From Coniochaeta sp. PMI_546 (Eukaryota; Ascomycota; Sordariomycetes; Coniochaetales; Coniochaetaceae): DNA of 64,000 nucleotides. This document shows positions 1 through 12,053 of this stretch, one piece after another (positions within the stretch are counted from its first letter, which is position 1; each line of letters opens with the position of its first letter). The notes under the pieces are model-generated. The model was not told where the DNA came from, did no database searches, and saw only the letters and a program-made list of their open reading frames with translations. Made by a program: the position numbers and the translations under genes. The stretch lies in contig MU271147.1 in assembly GCA_021432605.1 (NCBI GenBank), forward strand, positions 620,001-684,000, read 5' to 3'.

Positions 1-30
1 TTTGTCACGTGTGCTAACATGAGCTACTAG

Positions 31-1803
31 ATCGCTTCGTCGGTGATGCGGGCGCCTACTGGAAAAAGCAGCCTCACCTGCACGACTTCCAGTCCAAGTG
101 CGTCTGCAAGCCTGAAGACGGTTGTGCCGAGGACTGCCAGAACCGCATCATGCTCTACGAGTGCGATGACACCAACTGCAACGTCGGCAAGGACTACTGC
201 TCCAACCGGGCCTTCCAGTCGCTGCAGGAGCGGACAAAGCAGGGCGGGCGCTTCCGTGTCGGCGTCGAGGTCTTCAAGACCGAGGGCAAGGGGTACGGAG
301 TGCGCAGCAACCGCTGCTTCAGACCGCACCAGATCATCATGGAGTACACGGGCGAGATTATCACCGAGCTCGAGTGTGAGCGCCGTATGAACGAAGTGTA
401 CAAGGACAATGAGGTAAGTCATGTCTAGTACCTTATATATACATACCTTGACTGTGTGACTAATACACTTGCAGTGCTACTACCTCATGTCCTTCGATCA
501 AAACATGATCATTGACGCGACCACCGGTAGTATCGCGCGATTCGTCAATCACTCATGTTCACCGAACTGTCGGATGATCAAATGGATCGTCGGCGGGCAG
601 CCGCGGATGGCCTTGTTTGCCGGCGACCGCCCGATCATGACTGGGGAGGAGCTGACCTACGACTACAACTTTGACCCCTTCTCCGCTAAGAACGTGCAGA
701 AGTGTCTTTGCGGCGCCGAGAATTGCCGCGGCATTCTTGGCCCGAAACCGCGCGAGGTCAAGGTTCCCAAAGCTGCCGTGCCCTCCAAAGACGAGACCAA
801 GAAGGCCAGCAGCAAAGCTGCCAAGAGGAAGTTACAGGAGCTCATCGATGACGACGACGATGTTTATGATGTCGAGAAGGCATCGGCCAAGTCTATCAAG
901 AAGCGCAAGATTGCCATCGCAACCGGCGCAGCATCATCGCTGTCAAAGAGCGGTCTGAAGGTCGCGAAGGGCGCGGCGACAGCTCTCAAGCGCAGCATGT
1001 CGAGCATCTCTGTCAGCGCCAAGGCGGCACTGAGCTCCAAGAAGAAGACATCTTCTCCCCTGCGCCGCATGAGCACCGGCGGCATCGTCAAGAAGGCCAG
1101 CCCCGGGAAGGCAAGAGCGGCAGAGAAGGCCAAGATCACGACAACCAAAGCCGCCCTGTCGGCACTCATCTCCTCCGGCCTCCCCGTCAAGAAAGCAGCC
1201 AACATCTCCCAAGCAAGCCGCAGCAGCAGCGCCTCTCTAACCATCGTGGCAGCACCGCCAAAGGCCACGGCACTCTCGACCACCACCGGGAATGCCAAAT
1301 CCAAGCCCAAGTCCGCCCTCAAGGTCAAGACGCCAAGCAAACGCACCCCGCCCAAGAAAGCCCAGAAGCACTCGGGCTACACGCCCCCCAGCTCCCCTGG
1401 TCCCGACGGCGCCGCGCCGCTCAAGCTCTCAGGCCGCAAGAAGGTGCCCACCCGCAAGATCCTCGAAAGCAAAAAGGCCGGCACTGCCTCCGTGACGAAG
1501 CCCAAGGCCAAGCCCAAGGCGAAAGCGAGGAGCAAGATCGCAGCGGTGGCGAAGAAAAGCGGGTTCGTGGCCGCCATCCGGAAGGCGGTCAAGTCTTCTG
1601 CCGTCTCGGCCCGGGAAGACGAGGAGAAGGACGAGTCCTCTGCTGCGGAGGGGACCATCGAGGCCGCGCCCGCGCGGTTCCGCCCCGCCAGCCCGGAGAG
1701 CGATATAAGTCCCCCGCCGCCGGAGGACAGTCCAGAGCGGGAGCCTAGGGACGGCATGGATGTGCCGAGGGTCAACTCGCAGATTCGGCTTGTTGAGGGC
1801 TAG
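31..1803 (+). CDS. ash1: ASH1-type SET-domain histone H3K36 methyltransferase (5' end missing)
   Basis: Exons are 31-413 and 475-1803. A further intron runs off the left edge: its branch-point-like gctaac is at 12-17 and its AG acceptor at 29-30. About 570 residues are visible. In order they show an AWS-type cysteine cluster (CVCKPEDGCAEDCQNR), a SET domain with RFVNHSCSPNC and ELTYDYNF, and a post-SET CLCGAENCRG. The AWS-SET-post-SET order marks the nuclear SET2/ASH1 class, which methylates H3K36. ASH1 rather than SET2 is inferred, because no WW or SRI module follows. The rest is a Lys/Ala/Ser-rich, low-complexity tail of about 340 residues ending with Pro/Glu-rich segments. The intron at 414-474 interrupts the SET domain. 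The N-terminal part of the protein lies outside the window. Confidence 0.88.
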
Positions 1804-2989
1804 TGGTCTTCTGGACTGCTGGGATATATCTCGTTGACAAGTCGTTGGGTAGGGGGGTCGTCTGAGTTTGTAATTTGCGATATGTGGGTTGGAGGTGTTA
1901 GTTCTTTTTCTGGTACTTGTCTCTTAAGGGGTTACTGCTCTCAGGGGTTGCTGTTGCATGAGGGGGATATCGGAAAGGAGTTTAGAGTGTTTATGCCATT
2001 TCCCTCTTTCTTTCCTTTGCCGCTGGATACTGGATGATTATGGCCTTTTGGGGGAGAGGGAGAGTTCGATAGGTACTGTGAGGAGCTGGTGTGCGTTGAG
2101 AAGTGTGACACGACAGCGAGAGAAGGATATGAATATTGACATGTCTGTCGTGGGCAGACTGCGGTTGCATTTTTGTTCCCGGCATGTACTAATACAGGAT
2201 CTTTGTGCTTCAACATCGAAGATGTCCTCGAGAGGACGCATTGGCTGTTGGATCCATCTGCGCTCTGTTAAGGAGCGAGACGTTGAGAGGCTGTGACAGG
2301 AGTTCCAGACTCTTGTTCTCTAGTACCTATTCAACACAAGAGGCACCTAGATAGCTTACCTGAATCGAGAGATATTGGAATGAACACGTGTGTGCCTGAG
2401 GCTAAGCATTCGGCTTTGAGGTCGCGCAATAACATCGCCACCCCGTCTCACGCCTCCCGCACATAAGATATAACGTGCCAATGTTTGCAGCCGGAGAAGG
2501 CACGGACGAGATAGCAATAACGACTCTAGATTTGTCTAGACATTGTAAAGGAAACCGAGTACTTGTGCACAGAATCAAATGAAACTGGCCTGACATTACA
2601 CGACAAAAGAAATACCCTTGATGCTTGCTTGACTTAAGGCGTTGACTTTTCCGTCCCAACCACATATCCCTCATCCCGTGAGACCGCGATGCAACCAGCC
2701 GACATCCCATCCCCGTCAATTAGTTAGTTATTACAAAAAGTAGACGGCATATGAAGTTGTCGTAGCAAGTGGACTGGCCTCGAGATGAAACCGCAGTTCT
2801 TGAATGAAACCTCTTGTCGCGACAGCCGCAATGCCATCCTCCAGTCGAGCAATCCCGACCTGGACTACTAGAGCGCTTCTAATCCCCGCAGCACATACCG
2901 TGTCAAGAAACGTTCGCAGTGCCGCAGCAATGGCAAAGAAGAGCTCCAACAATCAGACATTGACCACCCGCAGGACAGTAGTAGGTAGT
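1804..2989. other. Convergent intergenic region, ash1 / pmt1
   Basis: Both flanking genes end here, so this should hold the two 3' UTRs. I see no conserved coding frame, RNA gene or repeat. The open frames present are short and uneven in composition. Confidence 0.6.
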
Positions 2990-5900
2990 CTAAGCCGCCT
3001 GTTGAGCAGTAGCCTCGTTGCTCTCGCTGGCCGGCTTGGCGCTCTTCTCCTCCTTCTCCTTCTCGCCCTCGACGCTCTTCTTCGCGCCCGGGATCGGCTC
3101 ATCAGGCACAAGCCGCTTGGTTTCCTGATCAGCGCCCTGGACGTCTGGGTGCGGCGGCGCCACGCCGTCCTTGACGCCTCCATCCGGGCTTGCGGGGTCC
3201 TGCGGCCAGCCGCCGGCGGGCTGCGGAATCTCGTTGCCATTCGCGTCGACGACGCGCGTGCGCGTCTCGTAGCGGGTCTTGAATTCGACCTTGCCCTGCA
3301 GCTCCTTGACCTGCTCCTCGTTCAGGAGATTGCCATCTTGGTCGCGGTACTCGACGCGTTCCTCGCGGGACAGTATTTTCTGCCCGGGGACGCCCGGCAG
3401 GGGCGCCTCTGGCGCGCCCGAGATGGCTGGCTCGTTCTTCGGCGCGGCGGCGACTGGAACCTGGTCCTGCTTGCCGCCCGCCACCGGGTTGACCTTCGGT
3501 GGCGGGGCCTGGGCGTTTACCGACTGCGTTGGTGTCGGTATGGCGGCTGGTGACTCTGCAATCGAACTGTAGGCGTCGTACTATGGTGCAAACTCGCGGT
3601 TAGTCTGGCAGCTCGCTTGTCCTCAATGACACAGATCGTTTCATGGACCCCGTCCCATGTGTCCACCAGACAACTGTCAGGTACAGTCTCCAGTTACCAC
3701 AACAGCCGTTCTAGCCTCCTCTGTTGGGCAATCTCCTCTCGGGGATGACTTCATTTGGGGTGCCACTTACGGTATCGAGGAAAGTGTTGCAATCCCAATC
3801 CCATGTATCAAACAGCTTAACGCGGTTGCATTCCGACTTGGTCCAAGGATTGCCGTAAGCAAGAGGCTGGAAGAGGTAGAAGACAAGAGCTGCGAGTGCA
3901 AGGAAGCTGATGGCGCCGGCCCGGTTGATGATGGGCTTCTCTCTGACACCAAAGACTGACACTCTCGCAGTCATAAAGTCGAAGAACTGGCAGAAGGCGA
4001 TGATGCCGAAGTACAGGGCAGGGAAGTAGTGGTGGAGGAAGAGCTGACGCTCCATGAGGAAGAAGGGGAAGTAGTGCAGTGCCCAGCCGAGCACAGACGT
4101 GCCAATCTCGTAGTCGAAGCGCTTGAAGGTTACGTTGGCATAGTCGTTGCAGCTGCGTTGCCATCGCAGAACGGCAAGGCCCTTGAAGAGCGCATAGACG
4201 AGAACTGCCGCTGTGGCACTCCACCAGACAATTGGGTTGCCCATGAGGTAGATCTGGCGGTGGTCCTTGCCCCAGAAATTGATACCTCGGCGCAGAATGG
4301 GCCAAGACGGAGGGCGCGAATCCCAAGCGTGAGATTCCACCAAGCCGGCGTTGGTCTTCCACATGACCTTCTGAAGCTCCCAAAACTTTCCGAAGAAACC
4401 CGGACGGACATAGTTCACCTTCTCGGCATCAGGGCCGAGCATAGGATGCTCGTTTGACTCGACATACCAGACGCTGTTCGGAAGGGAGCCTCCCTTAGCA
4501 CACGTGACTTCCTGTTGTTCCGAAGCCCAGTCAGGAAGCTTGACCTTGTGGGAGAAGAGAACGCAGCCAGTCATGACGTGCACAAGCTTGAACTTGGTCT
4601 CGATAGTCCGAAGCCGCTCCTTGGCAATGGCTCCCTTGGATTGCTTCTTGACGATCTCGACGCGGAAGAAATCATTCGCATCACCATCGAAACCTTCGTA
4701 GCCATACGCGGAAACCTCATTCTGCCAGTCAGCCTCCGTAACTGGGGGCCGGACATCGTGGGAGTGCAGACGGCGATGGGTGGGCATGTGATAAAGGCGA
4801 AGAACGTCACCATTCTTGATGTACTGAGGTTCCGGAAGATTATCCCAAGCATAGGTGCCGTTGATGGGCTCACCGTTGGCGTCGAGCGGCTGCGTCTGGT
4901 TCTCAAGGAACCAGACGTTGTTCTCATCCTTGTGGGGATAGAGAGTGATTTGCTGTTGCTTCGAGCCAGTTGGGTACATCAGTGGATGTGAGTGCAGGTA
5001 TCCACCTTGCGTGTTCACGTGGCGGATGGTAACCCGACTGCCCATCAAGACGTCAACAGGGACATCCTGCATGCCCTTTGAGTTGAGGGTGGCCTGGAAC
5101 TCAGAGCTCATGAAGCCGTCGCCGTCGCCAGGGTTGACCAAGCAGAGGAAGTGGATGGCAAACATAGCCATGTAGAAAGTCAGCGGGATGATGATCAGGC
5201 AGAAGACACGGGCCATGAAGTGCTTGGCAAAGAGACGCTATTTCCGCTGTTAGCGAGAGAAAGGACTGCCAAACGACCATTTAGACGTACAAGGGTGACA
5301 TTCTTGGCGTCGCCGAGCAGAACCCAAAGCTGGACCAAAGTCAAGCAACCAACCCAGGCAATGGTGAACAGACCAACCCATTTGATACTGACAGTGGCGC
5401 CCAAGCCGAGACCAGTCATGACGAGCCAGAACCACCAACTGGGTTGGAAAGCCTTCGTGGGACCCAGCTCGTGCTGGTTGGTGAAGCAAGAAAAGGCTAG
5501 AACGGTGAAGGCGGTTGCGATCATGAGAGGGGAATCCAGGAGGATGAGACGAGCCTGAGTAAGGAGTCCATTCTCTGTCCGCGGCGTTAGTAGGAGAAGA
5601 CTTATAACAAAACAAACATATGGACAAGGGGTCAAATACCGAAGATGATGAGCCCGGCGCCGAGGGTGGCTGTAATGGTCCGGCATCCAACGGCCTTCAA
5701 TGTAAGGAACATGGTTGGAGCCAGCAGTATACCACAGATGGCCGGGAACAATCGCATAGCAACATATGGAACGCCAGGCTCGAGGTAGTCCTTTCCAATG
5801 TCTTTGAAGTCGAACTCGCCGTCGAAACCAGCCAAGTAGCCGAATAGGGTGATAAGGAGCTTCGCGAGAGGAGGGTGGACGTCCATGAAGAACTTGCCCT

Positions 5901-6261
5901 TGATGTACTTGGATGCGAAGCCGCCGAAGCTGCAGCAATACATGTTAGCTCTTGCAATTAAGACCGTCAAAAAGGTCTGGGGGCGGAGGGTAGCATACTG
6001 GACCTCGTCGAAGACGACGGAGGTGGGCTGGTATATCCGGAACAGTCGCACAATGGCAGCGAGGACGGTCAAGCAGATCATAGTCTGGTAGTCGGAGAGG
6101 GGAAGAAGAAAGACATCGTTGTCTTTGACGCCATCGGAGCCGTAGTCATCGCGACGCTTGACCAGTGCCTTGCTCTTCTGTGGTTTATTCGACTTCACGC
6201 CAGGTGGGGGCGAGGATGATGCCCGCAAGGCTGGCGGTCTCGCGCCAGCAGAACGAGCCAT
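2990..6261 (-). CDS. pmt1: Dolichyl-phosphate-mannose--protein O-mannosyltransferase, PMT1 subfamily
   Basis: Five exons, in transcription order 6261-5999, 5929-5640, 5574-5291, 5237-3771 and 3580-2990, give 964 residues. The enzyme moves mannose from dolichyl phosphate to Ser/Thr of secretory proteins in the ER lumen. The first luminal loop has the family motif FDEVHFGGFASKYIKG, rebuilt across intron 1 with a split His codon. The HFGGFASKYIKG form points to PMT1 rather than PMT2 (HFGKFGSYY) or PMT4. A MIR region (about residues 335-530) and several hydrophobic spans follow, including FCLIIIPLTFYMAMFAIHFL. After a 190-nt intron, a hydrophilic C-terminal exon of 196 residues (YRDQDGNLLNEEQVKELQGK) makes the protein longer than yeast Pmt1. 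The acceptor of that intron is preceded by a CTAAC branch point. Confidence 0.93.
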
Positions 6262-7601
6262 GTTGACGGAGGATTTATGAGGATGCGGTTATGGATAACA
6301 CCAACAAGAGGGAGCTTGGTGAACCGTGCCGCCTTTACTATCAGCTGCCCAGCGTGGCAGGATGACAGGTTGGGACTTTCCGGGGGGGAAATCGAAGCCC
6401 GTATTGTGGTGCGAATCCGAGGATCAAGAAACCGGGGTGTTAACGAAAGTCGAGAAGTGGGAATCGTTCATTACAAGGTCGTCATTTGTGAGAACTGAAT
6501 TCGCCAGTCCAGACAGTTTTGAAGAGTGAAGGAGGAAAGAAGAAGAAGAAGCCACAAGGAGACCGTCAGATTGATCTCGGCCTGTCTACCAGTCCAAAGG
6601 GAGAAAAAGCCAGACCTTTGGAGAGGGAGCTGAAAGTTAGGGGTCTGGGATCGGGACAGCAATAAATTCGAGGTTAAGGTGGCCTTATCCCATCCCTTCC
6701 CCTAACGCGTCTTCCTGTGCTCCCTATCCCCACAAAAGCTGGGGGGAGGTTGCCAAGTTGAACTTGCCAATGGTACGTACCAACTCCACATCAGCTACTC
6801 CAACACGCGAGACTCTCATTCGCTGTCATTTGCTGTGGCTGCTGCGCCATTGATTTCCAGCTTGCGCCGCACCTGCCCTGCGGAATTCAAGTGTCACTAT
6901 CCGTACTATCGTGTAGACTACGGTGACTTCGAGTCTACTGTGTAGGTAATGTACACGTGTAGAGTTCACTTGGATGGACAGTCATCCAGATATTGGGTAG
7001 ATGTAGTTGAAAAAAGGGTGCTCAACTTTTTGATTCAATATCGTAGTGCTTGCTAGAGCTGCAACCCGCCGAGTAAGCAAATAAACCCTCGGTGCTCTCA
7101 TACAAGAAACAGGCCTCGAGAGGAACAGAAACCACTTGATCACCATGCACCCGGAACAACAACTTAGTCCCCATGGAATTACTGGGTGGGTGAGTAACAC
7201 GTATCTCAACTAAAATGCAAAGAAATGTCTGGCCTAGGGAGCGCTACCAGAACCTTTATCCTCCCCCCTTACCAGACGTCTTCGCTCTCGAAAAAAAAAG
7301 AAAAAGATAGCGCATTCGCCAGGTTTGCGACTTTCAGATGTGGCGATCGCCGTTACGGTCATTCCGGTGATACTGTCCGACTTCGTCCATAGCCATCGTC
7401 TCCATTTCCGTCGCCGTCATCGTCGTCCATCAACTTGCACAGAGTCTGTGTCTCCGCCCAGCCCTTGGGAGGCCGTTTCCGCAGCTTCCTCGGCACACGT
7501 GGTGGTACTTGTGCATCCCGCCGGCCACTCTCCATCGTAGTTGACGTCGTCGTCGTCGATGAGAACACCGAAGCCGCCGCGAAACGAGCCCGTCGGAAGA
7601 G
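6262..7601. other. Intergenic region, pmt1 upstream / snx3 downstream
   Basis: Holds the pmt1 promoter and leader and the snx3 3' UTR. Purine-rich stretches (near 6529-6560 and 7289-7308) read as pyrimidine tracts on the pmt1 strand, as is common in fungal promoters and leaders. No extra gene is supported. Confidence 0.5.
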
Positions 7602-8207
7602 TCACCAGGCGTTGCGGTCCCACATAGGATCTGCGTGCACGTGTTAACTTCCGGCTCACCAACCAAGAGTATTCGAAAGAAAGAGGGGGAACCCCTTACC
7701 TTGCACAAACGCAGCGAGGACCTTACTCCCCGTCTGCAGTAACGGATGTCCTACCACAATCCTCAGAAATTTCTCCAACCCCGCCCTCCGGCCCTCGATA
7801 ACGTCGTCGCTGAAGCGGTTCGTAAACACCTTGCCCGGAAGGGGGGGTATCGTGACCCTAGCGCTCTCCCTCTCGAGTATGTCCCGGAAGTACTCGAAGT
7901 CGCTGTACCGCCTCCGCACGCTGCTCTGCCGCAGCTTGAAGGCCGGGATGTTGGTCCGGCACACCACCTCGTAGTCCGTGTACATGTGCCGCCCGACGCC
8001 GTGCGTGCGCGGGTTGCGCACCTCGATCTCGAGGAAGTTCTCGGGCGGGCCGTAGATCTCGTCGAAGGACTGCTGCCGGTTGTCAGGCATCGACTGCATG
8101 ATCGGCCGGTGTAGGCGCGCCGCGGCCGCTGCGGCGGAGGACGATGACGTGGGAGAGGCTGGAGGTGAGGTCTTGCTGCCTGCGGCTGCTGAGGAGGACG
8201 ACGACAT
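7602..8207 (-). CDS. snx3: Sorting nexin 3 / Grd19, PX-domain endosomal retrieval protein
   Basis: Exons 8207-7700 and 7630-7602 give 178 residues. A Ser/Ala-rich N-terminus of about 30 residues precedes a single PX domain and nothing else, the SNX3/Grd19 layout. PI3P-pocket elements are present: RRYSDFEYF, the IPPLPGK loop, and [11 protein letters not shown]. Family members bind PI3P on early endosomes and return cargo to the Golgi with retromer. The last exon is only 29 nt. The donor is CAAG|GTAAGG and the acceptor CGCAG|ATCC; joining them gives the terminus [10 protein letters not shown], as in other fungal homologues. If the intron were kept, the C-terminus would be replaced by an unrelated tail. 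Confidence 0.93.
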
Positions 8208-9274
8208 GGTGGGTGACGGTTTGCGCGGCGAGGCCGCGAGATCTTTGTTGTCGGAACTCGTCTTGTCGGTTACAAGGTGGGATGTGAGGGGTATGTGGTA
8301 GTCAGCGCAAGCCTAGAGTGACGTCTGTTTGAATGTCGCGAATGGTCCACAAGAGAAACAGAGGTTGATTCGTCGCGTGAGTTGTGGTAGTGAGAATGGT
8401 GAAGTGAAGGCAAGAAGCGAGGGGCACGTCGTCCGAAGTCTCGATGAAGTAACCTGGCAAAGCTAGTACACACAACGCAGTATACTGCAACTGCCCGTGC
8501 GATATAATGTGGAGCGTCAGGAGCAATGGTAGATCATGGAAATCTTTCCAAGGTTCTGGAGGGGAAGTCATGATCAAGGTGGGGAAACGGCGTCTTCCGC
8601 TTGGCTTTCTAGAAGCGATCACAATGCTTCCGTTTGTACCAAGGTACCTGAGTTTGCTTGCAATGGCAGTAGAAGAAGCAATGCGTTACCGATGTTACCG
8701 TCGATCAATGCTTATTGTCGATGAACCTGACCTTCACCAATATTTAACAACACTGTACTATCTGCTCTATGCCACAACCATAATTGTTACAAAGAGACAG
8801 TTGCTTGCCAATCTCTGGAGACCACGACCATGCTAGCCATGCTCTCTGTGACAAGGTCTGTCTGCATTTGAGGATAGCCTCACCATACCTTGTCCGATCT
8901 CACGGCATCTGGGAGCAGTTGCTATTCCCTTCTCAATCTCCATACACCCGTAGCCGAAAATGTCCCAATAATGCATGCGACCCAGGTGTTATGATACAGA
9001 ACCAGATTCTACAACCATGTGAGCCAAAGGGGAGCGCCTGGTGCCTCAATGGCAAACGTCTGCCTCACCTCAACCCGAGATCATTCAAAGCCCGTCCAAA
9101 TCCCCGTGCTAAACGCCTGTACCCTTTTTGTAATACTTGGTAAGAGGCAGTCCCCTTGTATTGATCTCCTGTTCTCGTCGCCGAAGGTCGTAAGCCCGTC
9201 TGAACCCTCTTGCCGATTATTATCTCATCAACGATTCGCCATGTCCGGTACATCACAACAGGCCAGCCATCCTG
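8208..9274. other. Intergenic region, snx3 upstream / SF3A1 downstream
   Basis: Should hold the snx3 promoter and the SF3A1 3' UTR. I see no conserved coding frame, RNA gene or repeat. Confidence 0.5.
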
Positions 9275-10965
9275 CTACGACGCATTCTTCCCGTCGCCAG
9301 CAAACTTTTCGTGAATGTGGCGGATCTGCTCCTCGACGTTGACCGCCTGCATGGGGTTGACCTGCGGCTTGGTTTTGTAGGGCTCGACCTTGCCGCCGTC
9401 GAAGCTGTTGAGCGCGATCCGCTTCCTCCGCTCCTGCTCCTCTTCCGATATCGCCTGGCCTGTGATCGGGTCGAAAACATCATGCCGTTGGCTGGCCAGG
9501 CGTTTGAGGTTGTGGGCCACATCCACGGTCAGATTGATGGGCGCAGCCCTGGCATCAGCCTTGGCTTTCTGCTCCTTCCACCGAGGATCAAGTAGTTCGA
9601 CTGTGAGGAATTGTTAGCCACTTGATCTGGACTAGAAACCTTTAGCTGCGAGTAGAGGCACTTACTTCTTGTATGCTCATCAAACTCATCCAGAGGGATC
9701 TCCTGCCTGCAGTTGGGACAAATAGTCGTCTGCACTTTGCTGAGATTCCTGTTGGCGGCCTTGGGCACGTAGTTCTCCTTGATCTTGCCAGGCGCCACCC
9801 GAGCCCTTGCGTCCGCTTGTGCTTGTTGCACACGTGCTCGCGACTCCTCGCGCTCCTTGATGCGTTGAGCTTCTTCTTCCTCCCGAGCTGATCTTCCCTG
9901 CCCAACAGGAGCAGCAGGAGGAGCAGGAGGAGCATGAGGAGCATGTGCGCCATTAGTATCAGGGGTCGCCGGGTTCTGTTCCCACGGCGATCCTTGCACA
10001 CCGTAGTTCTGGGGCGGGTAGGCGTTATAGTTATTGTCATCGAAGGGGAAGGCTTCTTCGATCCGTAAACTGTTGAGGGATACCTTGTTCTTCTCTTCGA
10101 GGGATGCATACTGAAGATCGTTGAGAGTCGTTGGGGGTGGGAGATTGATGGACTCGTCGGCCTCGGTGAAGACAATCGTCTCGACCAGCACAAAGTCGTT
10201 CCAGTCGATGCTGAAAAACTCCGTCTTCTTCTTCTCTTCCTCCTCCTCCTGCTTCTTCTTCTCGGCTTCCAGCCACCTTGCATACTCAGCGCGTTGCTTG
10301 GCCCGAGCCAGGACGTGGAACTTGTCCTCGACATTCTTCTTCAATTCAGCTATCCGTGCTTGCTGGGCCTTCTGGCCATCGCCACCGAGCCCACCTTCCT
10401 TCAATATTGTACTGTACTGGTCGATCATACTCTGAAACACGTTGTGGAAGGTATGGTTCGGGATGAGGAATGAAAACTGCGGGTTGCCGTTCTCGCGCTG
10501 GGCAAGCTGTGTCATGAATTGCCGTCCATTCCTTGCCACAAACAGCGCTGTCAGCCGCAAGACCTCGAGGTCCTTTTGGTTCATGCGCGGCATACGGGCC
10601 GAAAACTGGAAGTCGGGCGGCTTCTCTGGCCCTTTTGGCACAGCCTTGGCCGGCGCCGCATCTGCCCCGGTACGGCCAGCAGCGACTGCTGTTCCCCGTC
10701 CGCCTTTGATTTCTGATTTCCGCCATTCGTAGTATGCATTGTACGGGTCCTTGTCGGTCATTAGAAAGCTGAACTTTGGATTCGTGCCGTGGTTCTCTCG
10801 GATCCGCATCTCGAGGCCCGTTCCTCCTCGAACGACATAACCGGCCGTCTTTTCGATGGCTTCGCGAATCTCGCCGGGCGGAGGGATGATGATGCCGGGT
10901 GGCGCCTGTATCTTGTCCAGTGACGACGCGGCATCTCCACCATTCGTCGCTGTCGCGGCGGCCAT
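9275..10965 (-). CDS. SF3A1: Splicing factor 3A subunit 1 (SF3a120 / Prp21 / Sap114)
   Basis: Exons 10965-9666 and 9600-9275 give 541 residues. Two SURP modules are present: the first ends in NPKFSFLMTDKDPYNAYYEW, and the second contains NGRQFMTQLAQRENGNPQFS. They are followed by the Prp21-type central domain (FSIDWNDFVLVETIVF) and a Cys/His element, CPNCRQEIPLDEFDEHTR. SF3a is part of the U2 snRNP and helps recognise the branch point. The 65-nt intron falls inside the HTRIELLDPRWKEQK motif, and splicing restores it. The C-terminus stops after the RHIHEKF region, so the ubiquitin-like domain of animal SF3A1 is absent. The start ATG gives a typical Ala-rich N-terminus. Confidence 0.95.
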
Positions 10966-12053
10966 GGTCGACTACGTGGTGAGGCGACAGTGGGCGCGAA
11001 GGATCTGCGGTTGTTGTTCTTTGTCGGCCTTTCCACAACTCAGGCGACACCGATACTCGATAAACCGTTAAATCCTCTCATACGCTCATGGGATTCTGCA
11101 GGGTGGTGTTTGTGTGAAGACGCAAGATAGAAAACTTGAACTGAATATCGACGAACCGTGTTTAACTCTTCGGACTTTTGCGAAGCCAAGCTCCAAGTCG
11201 CAGACAGAAGGGGTACGTACCTGCAGGCTCGGTAAAGCCCCGGCTATTCTCTGACTAGGCCCAAACCTTCTTTCGGTGTGATTCAGAATAATAAATAAGG
11301 TGAGCAAGGTGAGTAAAGGATGACGATAGGAGGTAGAAATTTCCTTTTATACACGGGTTACATCACCTTATAAACGAGTATTCTAGTACGATGGGCAACT
11401 ACCAATATCTAGGTAGTTAATGATTCCATCGTGTGACCTAAAACATTGCCAACTATAAACGGTTGGAAAAGGTCGCAGTAGTAATGCAACGATTTCATCT
11501 CACTAAAGGCCAGATGCGTCCCTGGTAGAAAACAGGCTTGTGGAAGGTCTTACTTGCGACACAATCCTGGTTCTCGCATCATAAAATGGCCCGTTCTGTG
11601 ATGGGTACTATGTAGTTGATCATGTGGCGGCACCATGAGGCACCCCATAGACATCGCACCAACAGACGCTCGTCCACTCGCCATTTTCCGGCGGGCGAGC
11701 CTCCTCGCCCGTTCTTGTCAAAATACCATCGCTTACCAAACCATAACGCCGATGTCTTATGCATGTAATCCGATACTGCCAATGACATGCTGGTGGTACA
11801 ATGTTAAAAGCAAAGGCTGCCGTCTCCTCTATGCAGTGCTCCCGCTTGCCATATCATACAGTGCTCGTACAAAGCCACGAGAAACCTAAACACCCAACAG
11901 TAGAAAAGTGGAGGAGCTGACTTTGCGATCTCAATCCGAAGGAGATCTCATACAGTACGACATAGTAGAGAGGTGAAAAGTTGAATGTACAGTCGGGTTG
12001 GTGGTTATCGAGATCGAGTCGATATCGTAGTCAAGTCTCTGGTCGAGGCTCGT
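10966..12053. other. Intergenic region, SF3A1 upstream / rim2 downstream
   Basis: Both flanking genes are on the minus strand. I found no coding frame with family signal, no RNA gene and no repeat. Confidence 0.5.
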
